The position numbers and the translations under genes are program-made. A stretch of 64,000 nt of DNA from Neurospora tetraspora. Lineage: Eukaryota; Ascomycota; Sordariomycetes; Sordariales; Sordariaceae. A model generated the notes under the pieces. The model did not search any database. It saw only the letters and a program-made list of their open reading frames with translations, and was not told the DNA's origin. Each line of letters starts with the position of its first letter. Position 1 is the first letter of the stretch. This document shows positions 12,786 to 23,148 of the stretch, piece after piece. The stretch lies in NCBI RefSeq assembly GCF_033439725.1, contig NW_026944383.1, forward strand, positions 4,960,001 through 5,024,000, read 5' to 3'.

Positions 12786-13533
12786 CCGCCTGGGAGTCAA
12801 CGGCGTGACCTCACCATACGCCAGCAACTCCAACCTCCGCCCTTCGTCTTCCCCAGCAGGCGCCAACGGCGTCCAAGTAGGCCGGACGCGCAAGACCAGC
12901 ATCCGCAGCAACGCCGGCGGCTCACCCGCCCACTCCACGTACAGGGCCAAGGTCCAACAACCGGTCACGTCCGTGGAGCAGCTGAAGGCCGTCCTGTCCG
13001 GCCACCTCCAGCCCCCGCCGACCTCGCACGGCATCGGATTCCAGCACTCTGATGATAGCGACGATAGCCTCGTCAGCTATGACGCGCCCAGCGAGCTGTC
13101 CTTCAACCCAGCCGCTGCCGGTGGCGGGCAGGGCTCCCCTGACAATACCAGCCAGGTTGCTTCTAGCCCGCCACGCCGCACATCCCAGGATCGCAATCAG
13201 CAGCTGAAGTTTGGAGGGCCTCTGGTACCAGGGGACAATGCCGTAAACGGTGAAGAGAAACCTGCTACCACCGCCGGTGACGACGTCGTCCCCAACGGCG
13301 CCGCCGCTAACCTCGGAGTCCCCGTCTCGCGAACTACTTCCCGAACTCAACACCAGGCTGCTGCGCACACCCTTCCCCGGCCACCCACTTCCTCCAAGAG
13401 AAGCATCAAGAGCCGGGCGGGCTCTCGCGCGGGACCCATGTCCTCGTCGTGGCTGGGGGAGAAGCCACCCGCTATGGACCTGGCGGCGCTGTTGAAGGGG
13501 ATTGATAGTGCGGTGGGGAAGCCACCTTACTAA
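10034..13533 (+). CDS. efr3: EFR3 homologue, plasma-membrane scaffold for PI 4-kinase
   Basis: Protein of 1130 residues. Exons are 10034-10248 and 10356-13533; the 107-nt intron has donor GTAAGC and acceptor CAG and splits a Gly codon. EFR3 proteins sit on the inner face of the plasma membrane and hold the Stt4/PI4KA complex (through Ypp1/TTC7) at sites of PI4P synthesis. The N-terminus has the Cys-containing basic start of the family (CRPKHQVLVLKCYPRT, Cys8 and Cys20), which is palmitoylated in relatives. Residues from about 20 to 750 form the helical-repeat body, for example VTLQILAALIEKSPKD and LFASCVLSILEQVLKSSD. The rest is low-complexity: a run of 13 Asn (870-882), Ser/Pro-rich linkers, and a basic Arg/Ser tail ending in a conserved-looking helix (MDLAALLKGIDS). 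A branch-point-like TACTAAC lies close to the acceptor. The identification rests on the N-terminal pattern and overall layout. Confidence 0.85.
12748..12786 (+). repeat. (AAC)13 triplet repeat coding for poly-Asn
   Basis: Thirteen perfect AAC codons in the EFR3 frame (residues 870-882), inside the disordered C-terminal region. Pure codon identity with no synonymous interruption points to recent slippage, so the length is likely to vary between strains. Confidence 0.95.
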
Positions 13534-14251
13534 ATGGTGGACTTTCTCATGATGTTATTAGGGAAGAAAATTCTTATTGGGGGAACGTGGTGTTTTTTTT
13601 TTCGAGAGAGATTATTTATAGACTAACTTTTACTTTCACACTTATCTAAATTTGATAATGGGGTTTGAATTCTGGAGCTGGAGTAGGAGCAGGAGCAGGA
13701 AGAGGAGATGGAAGGAGGTATCGTTAGTGGGATGAGTTACTAGCGTTGCAAAAGGAATCTTTCATGTCTTAGGGGCGCGCGCGCGTGGATGGGATGTATT
13801 TGTATACTCTACCTTACTTTTTTCATGTTCTTTTCGTTCAGTTGCCACGTTACCTTATCTTTCTTTTTTTTTTCTTTCACAGACTTCACTTTGCTCATGA
13901 CATTGAGCTAGCTGTCTTTTTCCTTTGTGTGCTAAAACCAAAAGTAACTTTATGTACCAACCACGCTAAGCTACATTATTTCCTTTTTGTTGTTTCTGTT
14001 TTTGGGGAGATAGATAAATGAATCAAAACTAAGAGATATGAAAATGGGGGCGACTTCAAGCAAGGTATCTCAGGTGAAAATGACGAACCGAATCAGTGTT
14101 TTTACAATGTTCCATACTTTTATATATACCAGAATACCATGTACAGCTAAGCAATAATAATACCTTTATAATACAATTCAGAAACCACCATCTCAATCAA
14201 CAGACCGACCTATCCATACAAACCCACCAAAACCTCACAACCAGAACTATA
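13534..14251. other. Convergent 3' region between EFR3 and ATP12
   Basis: EFR3 and ATP12 converge here. It holds a purine-rich GGAGCAGGA-type imperfect repeat (about 13672-13715), an alternating GC run near 13774-13784, and T-rich stretches on the plus strand around 13840-13880. No gene is seen; both 3' UTRs probably lie here. Confidence 0.55.
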
Positions 14252-15529
14252 CTATAGCTTTGCCTTGTTCGCACTCACATCCGTCGCCCCCTGACCAGCA
14301 CACAACAACACCGCGCTACCCAGCTGCCTCCTCAAATCCACCTTTTCAACATCATGCGTATCCTCGACCTCTCCCCACTGCGTCGTCTGCCAATCCACCT
14401 CCAAACTGACCGTCCTCGCCGCCTCTTCGACTCCCCACCTCTTTTTGTTCTGGGTGGTCATCTCCTCCTCTTCCGGAGTCTGCACAACAGCATTCCCCCC
14501 ATCCCCACTCCACTCCACCACCAATCTCGCAGCGACCAACAAACTCTTGCCCGCCAGCGTCGCCCTCTCCAGCGCCGCCAGCTCCCACGCGGATAAGCCC
14601 AACATCCACCCCTGCACCACCTCGCGCGTGCCCGGTTCCTGCTGGCGGGGCATGATGCTCGATTCGTCGAGGACGGGGACGATGGTCACGCCTGGCCAGA
14701 CGCGGGTCGTCAAAAAGGAGACGACGGAGGAGTAGGCTTCCTCTTGTACTTCGCGCAGCGTATACCCGGCGTCGTTCCGCCCGTCTTCGGGGTGCGTGGG
14801 GGCCGGTGCCCAGCAGAGGAGGGAGTCGGTGTCGAGGTAGCGGAGGAGGACTTTTGTGATGGCGTTGCGGATGTCGGTCTTGCCTAGGGCGTCCTCGTCG
14901 GCAATGTCCAAAGCTCGGCAGACCAGCGAAGTCAAAGGGATGAGATGTTGCTTGGTCGCTTGCTGCGCAGACACGAGCTGGTCCCATTCGATTGCCAGCG
15001 CGGAAGCGAGGGAGGGTTTGGTTAAAGGCAAGCTGATGATGGATTTAGTGTCGGGGCGGCGGAGCGGGCGCGAGTCGAGGTGGATTTCGTTCATGTCGTT
15101 CTTGGTTACCACGTTGACAGATTTCCAGAAACGCCGCTTGAGGCCGATGCCACCGGGGGCGGAGGAGGAGCCGGCGGTTGGGGGCAAGGTGGCGGCGCGC
15201 AGCATGGCGGCTTGCCGCTTGCGGCGGGAGATGCGGGACCAAGGGTCGGCGGCGGTGCCTTCTTTGATTTCGGGGATGGCGCCGCTGTTGCGGGTGGGAG
15301 GGTCGGAAGGGGTGCTGGAGGCAAACTCGGCGGCGGGCTTGGGAGGCTCGGGAGGGGGACCGGTTCCATAGACGGGGACGACTTTGGCTTGCTCGGGTGG
15401 GCTGGAGTGGATGGCGCGGGCGGTGCGGTAGGCTAGGACAGAAGTTCGGGAGGGGAGGATGGCGGCGCGCTGGCGGAGGAGAGGTGCGGCCAGGCGCATC
15501 CGCATCGCGGCGGCGGCGGCGGGCGTCAT
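14252..15529 (-). CDS. atp12: ATP12-family mitochondrial F1-ATPase assembly chaperone
   Basis: A 425-residue intronless frame on the minus strand. Atp12 binds the F1 alpha subunit in the mitochondrial matrix and keeps it soluble until the alpha3-beta3 hexamer forms. The N-terminus is a mitochondrial presequence: MTPAAAAAMRMRLAAPLLRQ, rich in Ala and Arg with no acidic residue in the first 60. A Pro/Ser-rich linker follows to about residue 125. The ATP12 domain then starts at RFWKSVNV and carries family hallmarks: IHLDSRPLRRPDTKSI, the LASALAIEWDQLV helix, and IPLTSLVCRALDI. The C-terminal helical part has WMLGLSAWELAALERATLAGKSLLVA. Length fits fungal members once the long linker is allowed for. 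Met9 or Met11 are possible alternative starts that would still leave a presequence. Confidence 0.9.
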   Translation of the reverse strand: MTPAAAAAMRMRLAAPLLRQRAAILPSRTSVLAYRTARAIHSSPPEQAKVVPVYGTGPPPEPPKPAAEFASSTPSDPPTRNSGAIPEIKEGTAADPWSRISRRKRQAAMLRAATLPPTAGSSSAPGGIGLKRRFWKSVNVVTKNDMNEIHLDSRPLRRPDTKSIISLPLTKPSLASALAIEWDQLVSAQQATKQHLIPLTSLVCRALDIADEDALGKTDIRNAITKVLLRYLDTDSLLCWAPAPTHPEDGRNDAGYTLREVQEEAYSSVVSFLTTRVWPGVTIVPVLDESSIMPRQQEPGTREVVQGWMLGLSAWELAALERATLAGKSLLVAARLVVEWSGDGGNAVVQTPEEEEMTTQNKKRWGVEEAARTVSLEVDWQTTQWGEVEDTHDVEKVDLRRQLGSAVLLCAGQGATDVSANKAKL

Positions 15530-17720
15530 GGTGTTTAGGTGTTTCGGTCTGCTTATTTCGAGCTACTTGCGGGAGAAGAGGGTGAATAAAGCTTTGGTCG
15601 AGGAAAAGAAACCTAGCCGCTCGTCTGGGAATCGGGCAGGGGTTGTTGAGCGGTGGTTGTTGCTGTGGCCGGAGCTTGCCGTTGTCGGTGGATGCTGCTG
15701 GCGGAAGAAGATGGTCGAAAATAATAATTTGGAGCTCCCGATCGCCAAGACTTTGGCGCAGGTCACCACGGCCGAGTCCCCGCTCCGTCCCGCACGTTTG
15801 TACTGTGTAAGCGCGGCCCACCCCACTTTCCCTGCGCCGGCCCCCCACCGGAGCGGTGCACGGTGCAATGGTGGGGTCAGCCGTCCCGGTGGGCTTCAAT
15901 GACATCACTGAGCTTATCGTCGTTATCAGTTATCGCCGTTCACAGTTCACAGCCTCAACCTATTCAGAGTTTGAACGACAGTGTGTATGGCGAAGATAAT
16001 GTATTGAGGCTGTTCATCTTCTTTAGATTCCCATCCGCCAATTACCAACCAGCCTGTCCCTTCATCTTTTACACTTGTCCGTCGATTGCCCGGCAACCTA
16101 CCACCAACGCCGGGCCGGGTTCAGAACCTGCCTCTTTCATCCTTTCTTCCAATACATCCGAATGGGACTAACTTTTCAACAAGCCAGACTCACAGGCCAA
16201 GCCTACCCGTTCGATTCCCGACAACGGCACTTTTTGAAAGGGGGTGCCCGACTGCGGTCGGGCTGTCGATAGCCCCCTTCCCTTTCTCACCCTCCCTTCA
16301 CCGCGGGTCCTTGGGGTGCCGCGAGACCATTGTTCCATTATCAATTTTTTTTTTTTTTTGCGACGAATACCTTGGGTAATGATACGTATGGCTCTGGGCT
16401 TCATGGCGAGCAACTTTCCGACCATGCTCGACCTCTGTTTCGAGCTTTTCAGAACTACGCTTGCAAAGGTGTGACCGGACATTCTTCTGTAGAGCAGGGG
16501 CCGGGAGATTTGGGAGCAGGAGCGCTGAAGGAGCCAATGTTTGTCCTGCTAACAGTGGCGAGGGCGATAAACGTTCCAAGTGGTTACTCTCCGATCGTGG
16601 GGGTGAATTGGTGAGGGGGGCCAGCAGCGATGATGATTGCTTCATGATCGGACTGTGAGGGTCCTCATCGTTAAACCATGACGGCGGCGGACTGAGCGGT
16701 GACATAGGCGGCGAGCCTGGTGACACTTCTGAACAATGTTGCCAACCAACGGAAGCATGTAAGTGACGGTTAACTGTGGTTATTAACTCGGCAATCAAAT
16801 GTAAGCTTACAATTCAAAGGGAGTGGTTGCACAGCGTTTGGTGATGGACGGCAATGGTCCACCACGATACTAGCACAACCGCGTAACAAAAGTTCCATAG
16901 ACTAAACATTTGAGGCGGCCGTCAATCAGGATAATCGGCACGCCGAGGGTTGACATCTTGAGAGGAAGCTCAAACAACACGGAGGCTTTGTTATTTCAAA
17001 TCGACATGTCGGCGTGTGTTGTGACAAATAAATCCGGTATTCCGGTTGATGCAGAGGAAAGTTGAGATGAACGGCACTCGGACACTTTCTCAAACAACGA
17101 ACTGCTTATGTGTGGGTCATTGTCCCTAACAGCTCCGCATAATGGATGCCGTGCGGGGTAGTTAGCGATGCGGTTACTCTCGGTCCCTCGGTTTACCCTT
17201 TTCCAGTCAACGAAAACAGACATGGCAAAAACTAATAGACAGAGTATAGTGAGGGCATCGTGAGATGGAATTATTGCTGTCGTTGGTACCAGAAGTGGTG
17301 TACCTAGTGTACATGGACAAAATAGGAAGAGTGGGGCTGCTTTCCCCAGACCGTTGAAACTCATAGCCGAGGACTTGAGGAAACTGACGTGGGGAAGTGG
17401 GGATACGGTACCTAGAAGCGGAAAGTTCTCTGCATCAGTCAATCGTGGACCATTGCGGCCAAGACTCGGGGAGATGGCGGAAAGGATTCGGCGGTGACGG
17501 GACTGGCGGAGGTGGAGGGCGACTGGACTGGATGGGGAATGGGCGCGGAGAAAGAGCGCGAAGGGTTCCCTTTTCCGTTCTTTTTCCCTTTCTCTTTTCT
17601 ATTACCAATCTCCCTCTTCCCCCCTCTCTTCTCGCATTCCCAGGCCACCCTCGACAAACAGCCGCAAGACTGAACTTCCGTCCCTTTCCTCCGCCATACT
17701 CTACTCACCAACACTTCAAA
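15530..17720. other. Divergent intergenic region between ATP12 and acyl-CoA ligase
   Basis: A 2.2-kb stretch between two divergently transcribed genes, so it holds both promoters. The side next to ATP12 is G/C-rich. A 15-nt T run lies at 16345-16359. The 120 bases before the ligase ATG are strongly pyrimidine-rich (about 17570-17720), like other leaders in this window. No gene is supported. Confidence 0.5.
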
Positions 17721-19586
17721 ATGGTCTTCTATCCTCCTCCTTGGGTCCCCAAGCTCCCCTTCGGTACGTTCCAGCCCAGCCATTCATCACCTCTATAGAC
17801 GTGCCTCAACTAACGACAACCAGACCCTCCCGACTCAGTCACCATTGGCGAGTTTATGAAGAATGAAGTCTACGGCCGCCGCCCCATCGACAAGAGCAAG
17901 AACCCTTGGACATGCGGCCTTACCGGCAAGACATATACCGCGAAGCAGACCTTTGAGAGGACAGAGCTCCTTGCAAAGGCCCTCCACAAGATAATGGGAT
18001 GGGAGCCCAACGCCGACTTGCCCTGGGATAAGGTCATCTGCGTCTTTTCCTTCAACACCATCGACTACGTTTCCGTCCTCCACTCGGTCCATCGCTTGTC
18101 TGGCATCGCAACTCCTGCCAACGTCGCATACAACGCTAGTGAACTCGAGCACCAACTTCGCTCTTCTGGCGCAAAGTGCCTGTTCACATGTCTGCCCGTC
18201 CTAGAGACCGCCCTCAAGGCCGCCAAGGCCGTGGGCATCCCTGAAGACAACATCTTCCTCATGGATCTGCCTCACCATTCCCCTAAGAAGCTTCCCTACA
18301 AGACCGTCGACGACCTCGTTGAGCTCGGCCGCTCCGTACCCGACCTCGAGCCGCTCCAATGGACCAAGGGTCAAGGCGCGCGCCAAGTCGCCTTCCTCTG
18401 CTACTCGAGCGGCACCTCTGGTCTTCCCAAGGCCGTCATGGTTTCCCACAAGAACGTGATTGCCAACACGATGCAAATCTGCCTATTTGAAGATTACGGT
18501 CGCAAGAAGAAGGGTGTCGAGACACAAGTCGAGCTCGGATTGCTACCCTTTAGCCATATCTACGGCCTTGTCGTGGTCGCTCACTGTGCCCCATGGCGCG
18601 GCGACGAGATCATCGTTCTACCCAAGTTCGAGTTTAACGATTTCCTTCAGGCCATTGAAAGATTCAAGATCAACTACCTCCCTCTGGTACCCCCCATCAT
18701 CGTTCGTATGTTGAGTAACAGGGATACTGTCAAGAAGTTCGACTTGAGCAGTGTCCGCCATGTCTTTACGGGTGCCGCCCCTCTTGGAAAGGAGACACAG
18801 GACGAATTGCGCAAGCTGCTCCCCAAGTGGAATGTTGGCCAAGGTTATGGCTTGACGGAAACGTCAACTGTCATTTGCGCAACAAGTGAGCATGATATTG
18901 TGCAGGGCACATCAGGCTCTCTGGTCCCTGGAGCTAAGGCCAAGGTCATCGACCAGGATGGAAGGGAGATTACAGAGTACGGAAAGCCTGGTGAACTTCT
19001 CGTCCAGTCGCCATCGGTTACTCTTGGATATCTGAACAACGAGCGTGCCACCAGCGAAACTTATGTCTTTGACCAAGATGGAAGGTGGATGCGAACGGGA
19101 GACGAGGTCATTGTGACCAAGTCGCCGGCGGGATACGAACATATCACTATCGTTGACCGTCTGAAGGAGCTGATCAAGGTCAAGGTACGTACAGTAGATT
19201 CCACCACACTCCCAAAGTGTTTTGTCCCAAGTACTGACATATGATACTTTCAGGGACACCAAGTTGCGCCCGCCGAGCTAGAATCCCATCTCCTCTCCCA
19301 CCCCGCTGTAGACGACTGCGCTGTCATTGCTGTGCACGACGATCGCGACGGAGAAGTGCCAAAGGCTTTTGTTGTGACACCCGCTTCCATGTCGTCCCGC
19401 CCTGACGCGGAGATCGCGGCTGAGATCATGAAGCATGTGCAGGAGCACAAGGCCCACTACAAGTGGCTCAAGGGAGGTGTCGAGTTCATCGATGCTATTC
19501 CAAAGAGCCCAAGTGGAAAGATCTTGAGGCGCTTGTTGAGGGATAAGGATAGGGAGGCTAGACGGGCTCAGGGTGCTAAGCTCTGA
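17721..19586 (+). CDS. 4-coumarate-CoA-ligase-like acyl-CoA synthetase with C-terminal AKL peroxisomal signal
   Basis: A 578-residue ANL-superfamily enzyme that adenylates a carboxylic acid and transfers it to CoA. Exons are 17721-17763, 17824-19184 and 19254-19586; introns are 60 and 69 nt, both with GTACGT donors. The first exon gives MVFYPPPWVPKLPF, a start typical of fungal 4CL-like proteins. Core motifs are YSSGTSGLPKAVMVSHKN (from residue 208; phosphate-binding loop), GYGLTETS (355-362), TGDEV, and PKSPSGKILRR with the catalytic Lys557. The protein ends GAKL, a fit to the type-1 peroxisomal signal (S/A-K-L). A peroxisomal ligase for an aromatic or medium-chain acid is therefore the best guess. 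The acid itself cannot be read from the sequence. Fungi lack the plant lignin pathway, so true 4-coumarate use is doubtful. It is divergent from ATP12, with separate functions. Confidence 0.92.
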
Positions 19587-20180
19587 GCGAGGAAGCAGTT
19601 GGTTAAAATATTTAAATGAAAGCGTTTTTGGGGGGGTCATGTCATGGGATACCTTTGAGATGCTTGATATAGGGAAGCAAATGCGTCTAATAAGATATCC
19701 AAGCAGTTGGCATTGTGATGATGCCATCAAAAACCAGAGTTGTGGACAAAATGGCTAATCTTCTTCATCTGTTACAAATCCATTTGCATCCAGGCTTACC
19801 GGATATCCGCATCTCTGCAAGATATTTGGCCTTGATTGAGTGATGGGATTTCAGAAACTGGTTACTATTAATAACATTTAGATACGAGTTTTGTGTAGGT
19901 CGAGGTGTTCGGATGGAGTTGGCACTGCCAATGCGCGCTCAGACTGCCAAAAGTCATGTCGTCATAGGCTGCGCTATCCCGCAACAACAACAGGATCCTA
20001 CAAAATAATAACCATGATTTTCATATCACAGTAAACCATCCCTATAAAACATATCTCGTCCATCGATCAGTCTCTTCTAGATTTCTTGGCTGCATCCCCT
20101 TTTCGGAACACGGCATCAAACACATCTACACCAACTTAACCACCTCCCTAGGACCCACATTTCACTTACACGCATACATA
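19587..20180. other. Intergenic: ligase 3' end and glutamate decarboxylase promoter
   Basis: No gene is seen. The region is AT-richer than its neighbours. The last 80 bases, with CACATTTCACTTACACGCATAC-like CA-rich sequence before the ATG, look like the GAD leader. Confidence 0.5.
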
Positions 20181-22084
20181 ATGTCACTAAGCCGCCACGT
20201 AAGTTTGAGCTTCAAGAACTCAAATTCATCTCGAATTGTTAACTTAGACAAACTCTACAGGTTGACCCCGAGGAGATCGTTCATCACCTCAAGGACATAA
20301 AGCTTCAAGAAAAGGGCAGTAGTAGCCAGAGGCAGAATCACCTTACACCCTACACCAGCTCCTACGCCAGCCAAGAAGATATCCCCAAGTACAAGATTCC
20401 CGAGAATGGCACTCCCGGAGACACCGTCTACGCCATGCTCAGGGACGAGCTAGACCTCGACGGCCGGCCAAATCTCAACATGGCCAGCTTCGTCAACACC
20501 TACATTGAAGAAAACGCCCAGAAGCTCTTCGTCGAGAACCTCGGCAAGAACATGTCCGACATGGACGAGTATCCCGCCATGATCTCCTTCAGCGAGCGCT
20601 GCGTCAGCATCCTCGCCCATCTCTGGGGCGTCCAAAAGGGCGAAAAAGCCATCGGCACCGCCACCGTCGGCTCCTCAGAAGCCGTCCACCTCGGCGGCTT
20701 AGCCATGAAGCGTCGATGGCAGGAGAAGCGCTGGGCCGAGGGCAAAGACGCCTACAAGCCCAACATCATCATGGGCGCCAACGCCCAAGTCGCTCTCGAG
20801 AAGTTCGCCCGCTACTTCGACGTCGAGGCCCGCATCCTGCCCGTCTCGGCCAAGAGCAACTACTGTCTGGACCCAGACCTGGTAAAGGAGAACCTGGACG
20901 AGAACACCATCGGCGTGTTCATCATCCTAGGCAGCACCTACACAGGCCACTACGAGCCCGTCGAAGAGATCCACAAGATCCTCAACGACTTTGAATCGCA
21001 AACGGGCATCGACATCCCCATCCACGTCGACGCCGCCTCAGGCGGCTTCGTCGCGCCCTTTACCTACGCGAAGACAGGCGGACAAAAATGGAACTTTGAG
21101 CTTCCCCGCGTCAAGTCCATCAACGTCTCAGGCCATAAGTACGGGCTGGTCACCCCCGGTGTGGGATGGATTGTGTGGAGGGACGAGTCCTTCTTGCCCA
21201 AGCATTTGGTTTTCGAGCTGCACTATTTGGGGGGAACCGAGTACAGCTACACGCTCAACTTCTCACGTCCCGGCGCGCAGGTGATTGTGCAGTACTACAA
21301 CCTCATCCACCTAGGGTTTCAGGGGTATCGCGATGTGGTGGAGAATTGCCTCTCCAACGCCCGGTTGCTGTCCAAAGCACTGGAGGCGACGGGGTGGTAT
21401 ACCTGCGTTAGCGACATCCATCGGCCGCCGGCGCAGAAGCAGAAGGCTTCTTTAACTGCTGGGTCTAGCGGTGACGAAGGAAAGAACGAGCAGAGCTTCG
21501 AGAGCCAAAATGACGACCAGAAGGCCGGAAGTGAAGAGTCCAAGACCCATGCCTCTTCTTCTTCCTCGTCAAAAGACGTCCCAAAGGACAAAGACCGTGA
21601 AGAAACCTCGGCCGACTACACCCCCGGCCTCCCCGTCGTCTCGTTCCGCTTCACTGACGAGTTCCAGAAGGAGTACCCGCACGTCAAACAAGAAACCGTC
21701 TCTCTCCTGATGCGCGCCCGGCAGTGGATCATTCCCAACTACGCTTTGCCGCCCAACGAGGACCAAACCGAAATCCTGAGGGTAGTGGTTCGCGAGTCGT
21801 TTTCGTTTGATCTGATTGATAGGCTGGTGACGGACTTGGTGTCGGTTACGGAGACGTTGATGGAGAATGATGAGGTTGATTTGAGCGTGTTGCAGGGGCA
21901 TCAGGGTGGACGGAGGAGGCCGGTTACGAAGGACGATAAAAAGAGGCAGAAGGAGGAGAGGGAGAAGGAGGAGAGGAAGGGGGATGAGAAGGGGGAGGCA
22001 AAGGGGAAGAGGGAGGAGAAGAAGAAGGAGAAGAAGGAGGAAAAGAAGAGGATGGGAGAGGGGATTCATAGGAGTGTTTGTTAA
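20181..22084 (+). CDS. Glutamate decarboxylase (PLP-dependent, group II)
   Basis: A 613-residue enzyme converting glutamate to GABA and CO2, the entry step of the GABA shunt and a proton-consuming stress response. Exon 1 is only six codons (20181-20198, MSLSRH); a 62-nt intron (GTAAGT...CAG) follows, then exon 2 at 20261-22084. The PLP Lys is Lys299 in INVSGHKYGLV. Asp263 of HVDAASGGFVAPF stacks on the cofactor ring, and the glutamate/PLP-phosphate loop is TVGSSEAVHLGG. Two features are unlike standard GADs. A roughly 65-residue Ser/Lys/Glu-rich insertion lies at about 395-460, between HRPPAQ and YTPGLPVVSF in the small domain. The tail of about 50 residues (560-613) is almost only Lys, Glu, Arg and Gly. 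The catalytic core is complete, so the enzyme should be active. The tail may replace the calmodulin-binding end of plant GADs, but I see no clear calmodulin motif. Confidence 0.93.
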
Positions 22085-22302
22085 GCTGGGTCTGAGGTAG
22101 GCAAGATAAGGACGACATACACTGTCGTAATGGTGGACTGTAATGGGTAAGTAGTTTTGAGATCGAACAGAAATGTTAATAGTAGGTAGTCAGGCCTGAT
22201 TCAATGATGTTCAAATAAGTCCCAACAACAACCAAAAAAAAAATTACCGACGACCGATTCGAACGCACCACCTCTCCAGACCTAAACAAAAAGAGAGCAA
22301 AA

Positions 22303-22350
22303 AACAACAACAACCGCTCGTTCAGAGCAATGGTGAACCGTTTGAATCCA
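22303..22350 (+). repeat. SINE-like dispersed repeat, copy D (short, opposite orientation to A)
   Basis: A short plus-strand copy: ACAACAACAACCGCTCGTTC, then AGAGCAATGGTGAACC, then GTTTGAATCC. It aligns with the box region of copy A apart from small gaps, and keeps the B-box-like CGTTTGAATCC. With copy A it forms an imperfect inverted pair separated by about 150 bases. Confidence 0.5.
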
Positions 22351-22503
22351 TTTGATTTCTTCTATCGACTGGAGTGTTCCCAGATACCATATAGGTAGAC
22401 CGGCTACTAGGTAGTGTAAGACCCCTTTACGTGTCTTAGCACACACCGTTCCCGATCCGGACAGGTAATAGATTTTTTTTTTTTTTTTTTTTTGGAGTTT
22501 TGA

Positions 22504-22670
22504 GGACTCAAACGGTAGACCACTGTGCCATCTGACCAAGCGGTTGTTGTTGGAAGGAGGTACCAACCAGGTGCCTTATATGGTTGGGTTTGAGATCAGA
22601 TGAAGGAGTGATACGGAAGGTACGGCAGGTGCGGCTGGCAGCTGGCCCCGGGACTCGGAGTTCGTATCAC
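22504..22670 (-). repeat. SINE-like dispersed repeat, copy A (tRNA-like A and B boxes, A-tail)
   Basis: Read on the minus strand it has CCATATAAGG, then CCAACAACAACCGCTTGG, then TCAGATGGCACAGTGG followed by TCTACCGTTTGAGTCC. TGGCACAGTGG matches the Pol III A-box consensus TRGCNNAGTGG. CGTTTGAGTCC matches the B-box GGTTCGANTCC at nine of eleven positions. The two boxes are only about five bases apart, as if the anticodon arm were lost. About ten bases after this core an uninterrupted run of 21 A follows (the T run at 22473-22493 of the plus strand), as in a retroposed SINE. The start resembles the 5' half of a fungal tRNA-Leu. Confidence 0.6.
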
Positions 22671-22810
22671 GGGCTGGGTACTGTATACAATGACCAGGTC
22701 CGAGAAACTACCAAAAGATAGACGATGTTCTGCTTGTAAAGGAAGAACTTGATGTGCACACTATTGACCAATGTAAACCTGTGACAGTTCAAATAGTTCA
22801 ACTGAAGCAG

Positions 22811-22985
22811 CTACCGGACAGCCATCTGACGAAACGGTTGTCGTTGGAAAGGGAAGAGGGACCAGCCAGGCCTATGTGGCCATTAGAAGGTATCATATCG
22901 AAGGAAGGAGTAGCATGACAGGCGCTGCAGGCATGGAAGGTACGGTCCGGCAGCTGGCCCCGGGGCTCGAAGCTCGAATAGTTCA
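22811..22985 (-). repeat. SINE-like dispersed repeat, copy B (box region decayed)
   Basis: This aligns with copy A over the flank and head. It shares GCCATCTGAC followed by CGGTTGT.GTTGGAA, then CCAG..AGGC, GGAAGGTACGG and GGCAGCTGGCCCCGGG (all plus strand). Past the GATGGC head the A-box and B-box sequence is replaced, so this copy is truncated or diverged there. Confidence 0.5.
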
Positions 22986-23148
22986 GTTGAGGAAGTGGCG
23001 ATGAACTGTACCTACTTGACATACTTGATCGCCTTTTACCGTCCTTCATCATCGTCATGGTCGCATTCCCAGCCTGAGCATGTTTACTACCTTCTCTCAT
23101 CCCGACCTAACCGAACCCTCAATCACCTAGAGACCTCAGAACCTCACA

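Larger units (their letters stand above)
22085..23148. other. Repeat-rich intergenic region between GAD and the GT28 wreck
   Basis: This stretch contains no gene but several copies of a short dispersed repeat, listed separately, plus a 21-nt T run at 22473-22493. Two repeat-bearing segments, about 22504-22670 and 22815-22980, are diverged direct copies of one another. Confidence 0.65.

Noticed and set aside
16200-16225. CGTTCGATTCCCG B-box-like sequence upstream of the acyl-CoA ligase
   Set aside because: The flanking bases do not form the T-stem and there is no A-box at the right distance.
22247-22286. A GTTCGAATC T-loop-like motif on the minus strand, next to a TTTAGGTCTGG anticodon-like segment, resembling the 3' half of a tRNA
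   Set aside because: No pairing acceptor strand or D-arm lies within about 90 bases upstream, and the T-stem does not pair. It may be a tRNA relic related to the SINE-like copies, but it is not a tRNA gene.
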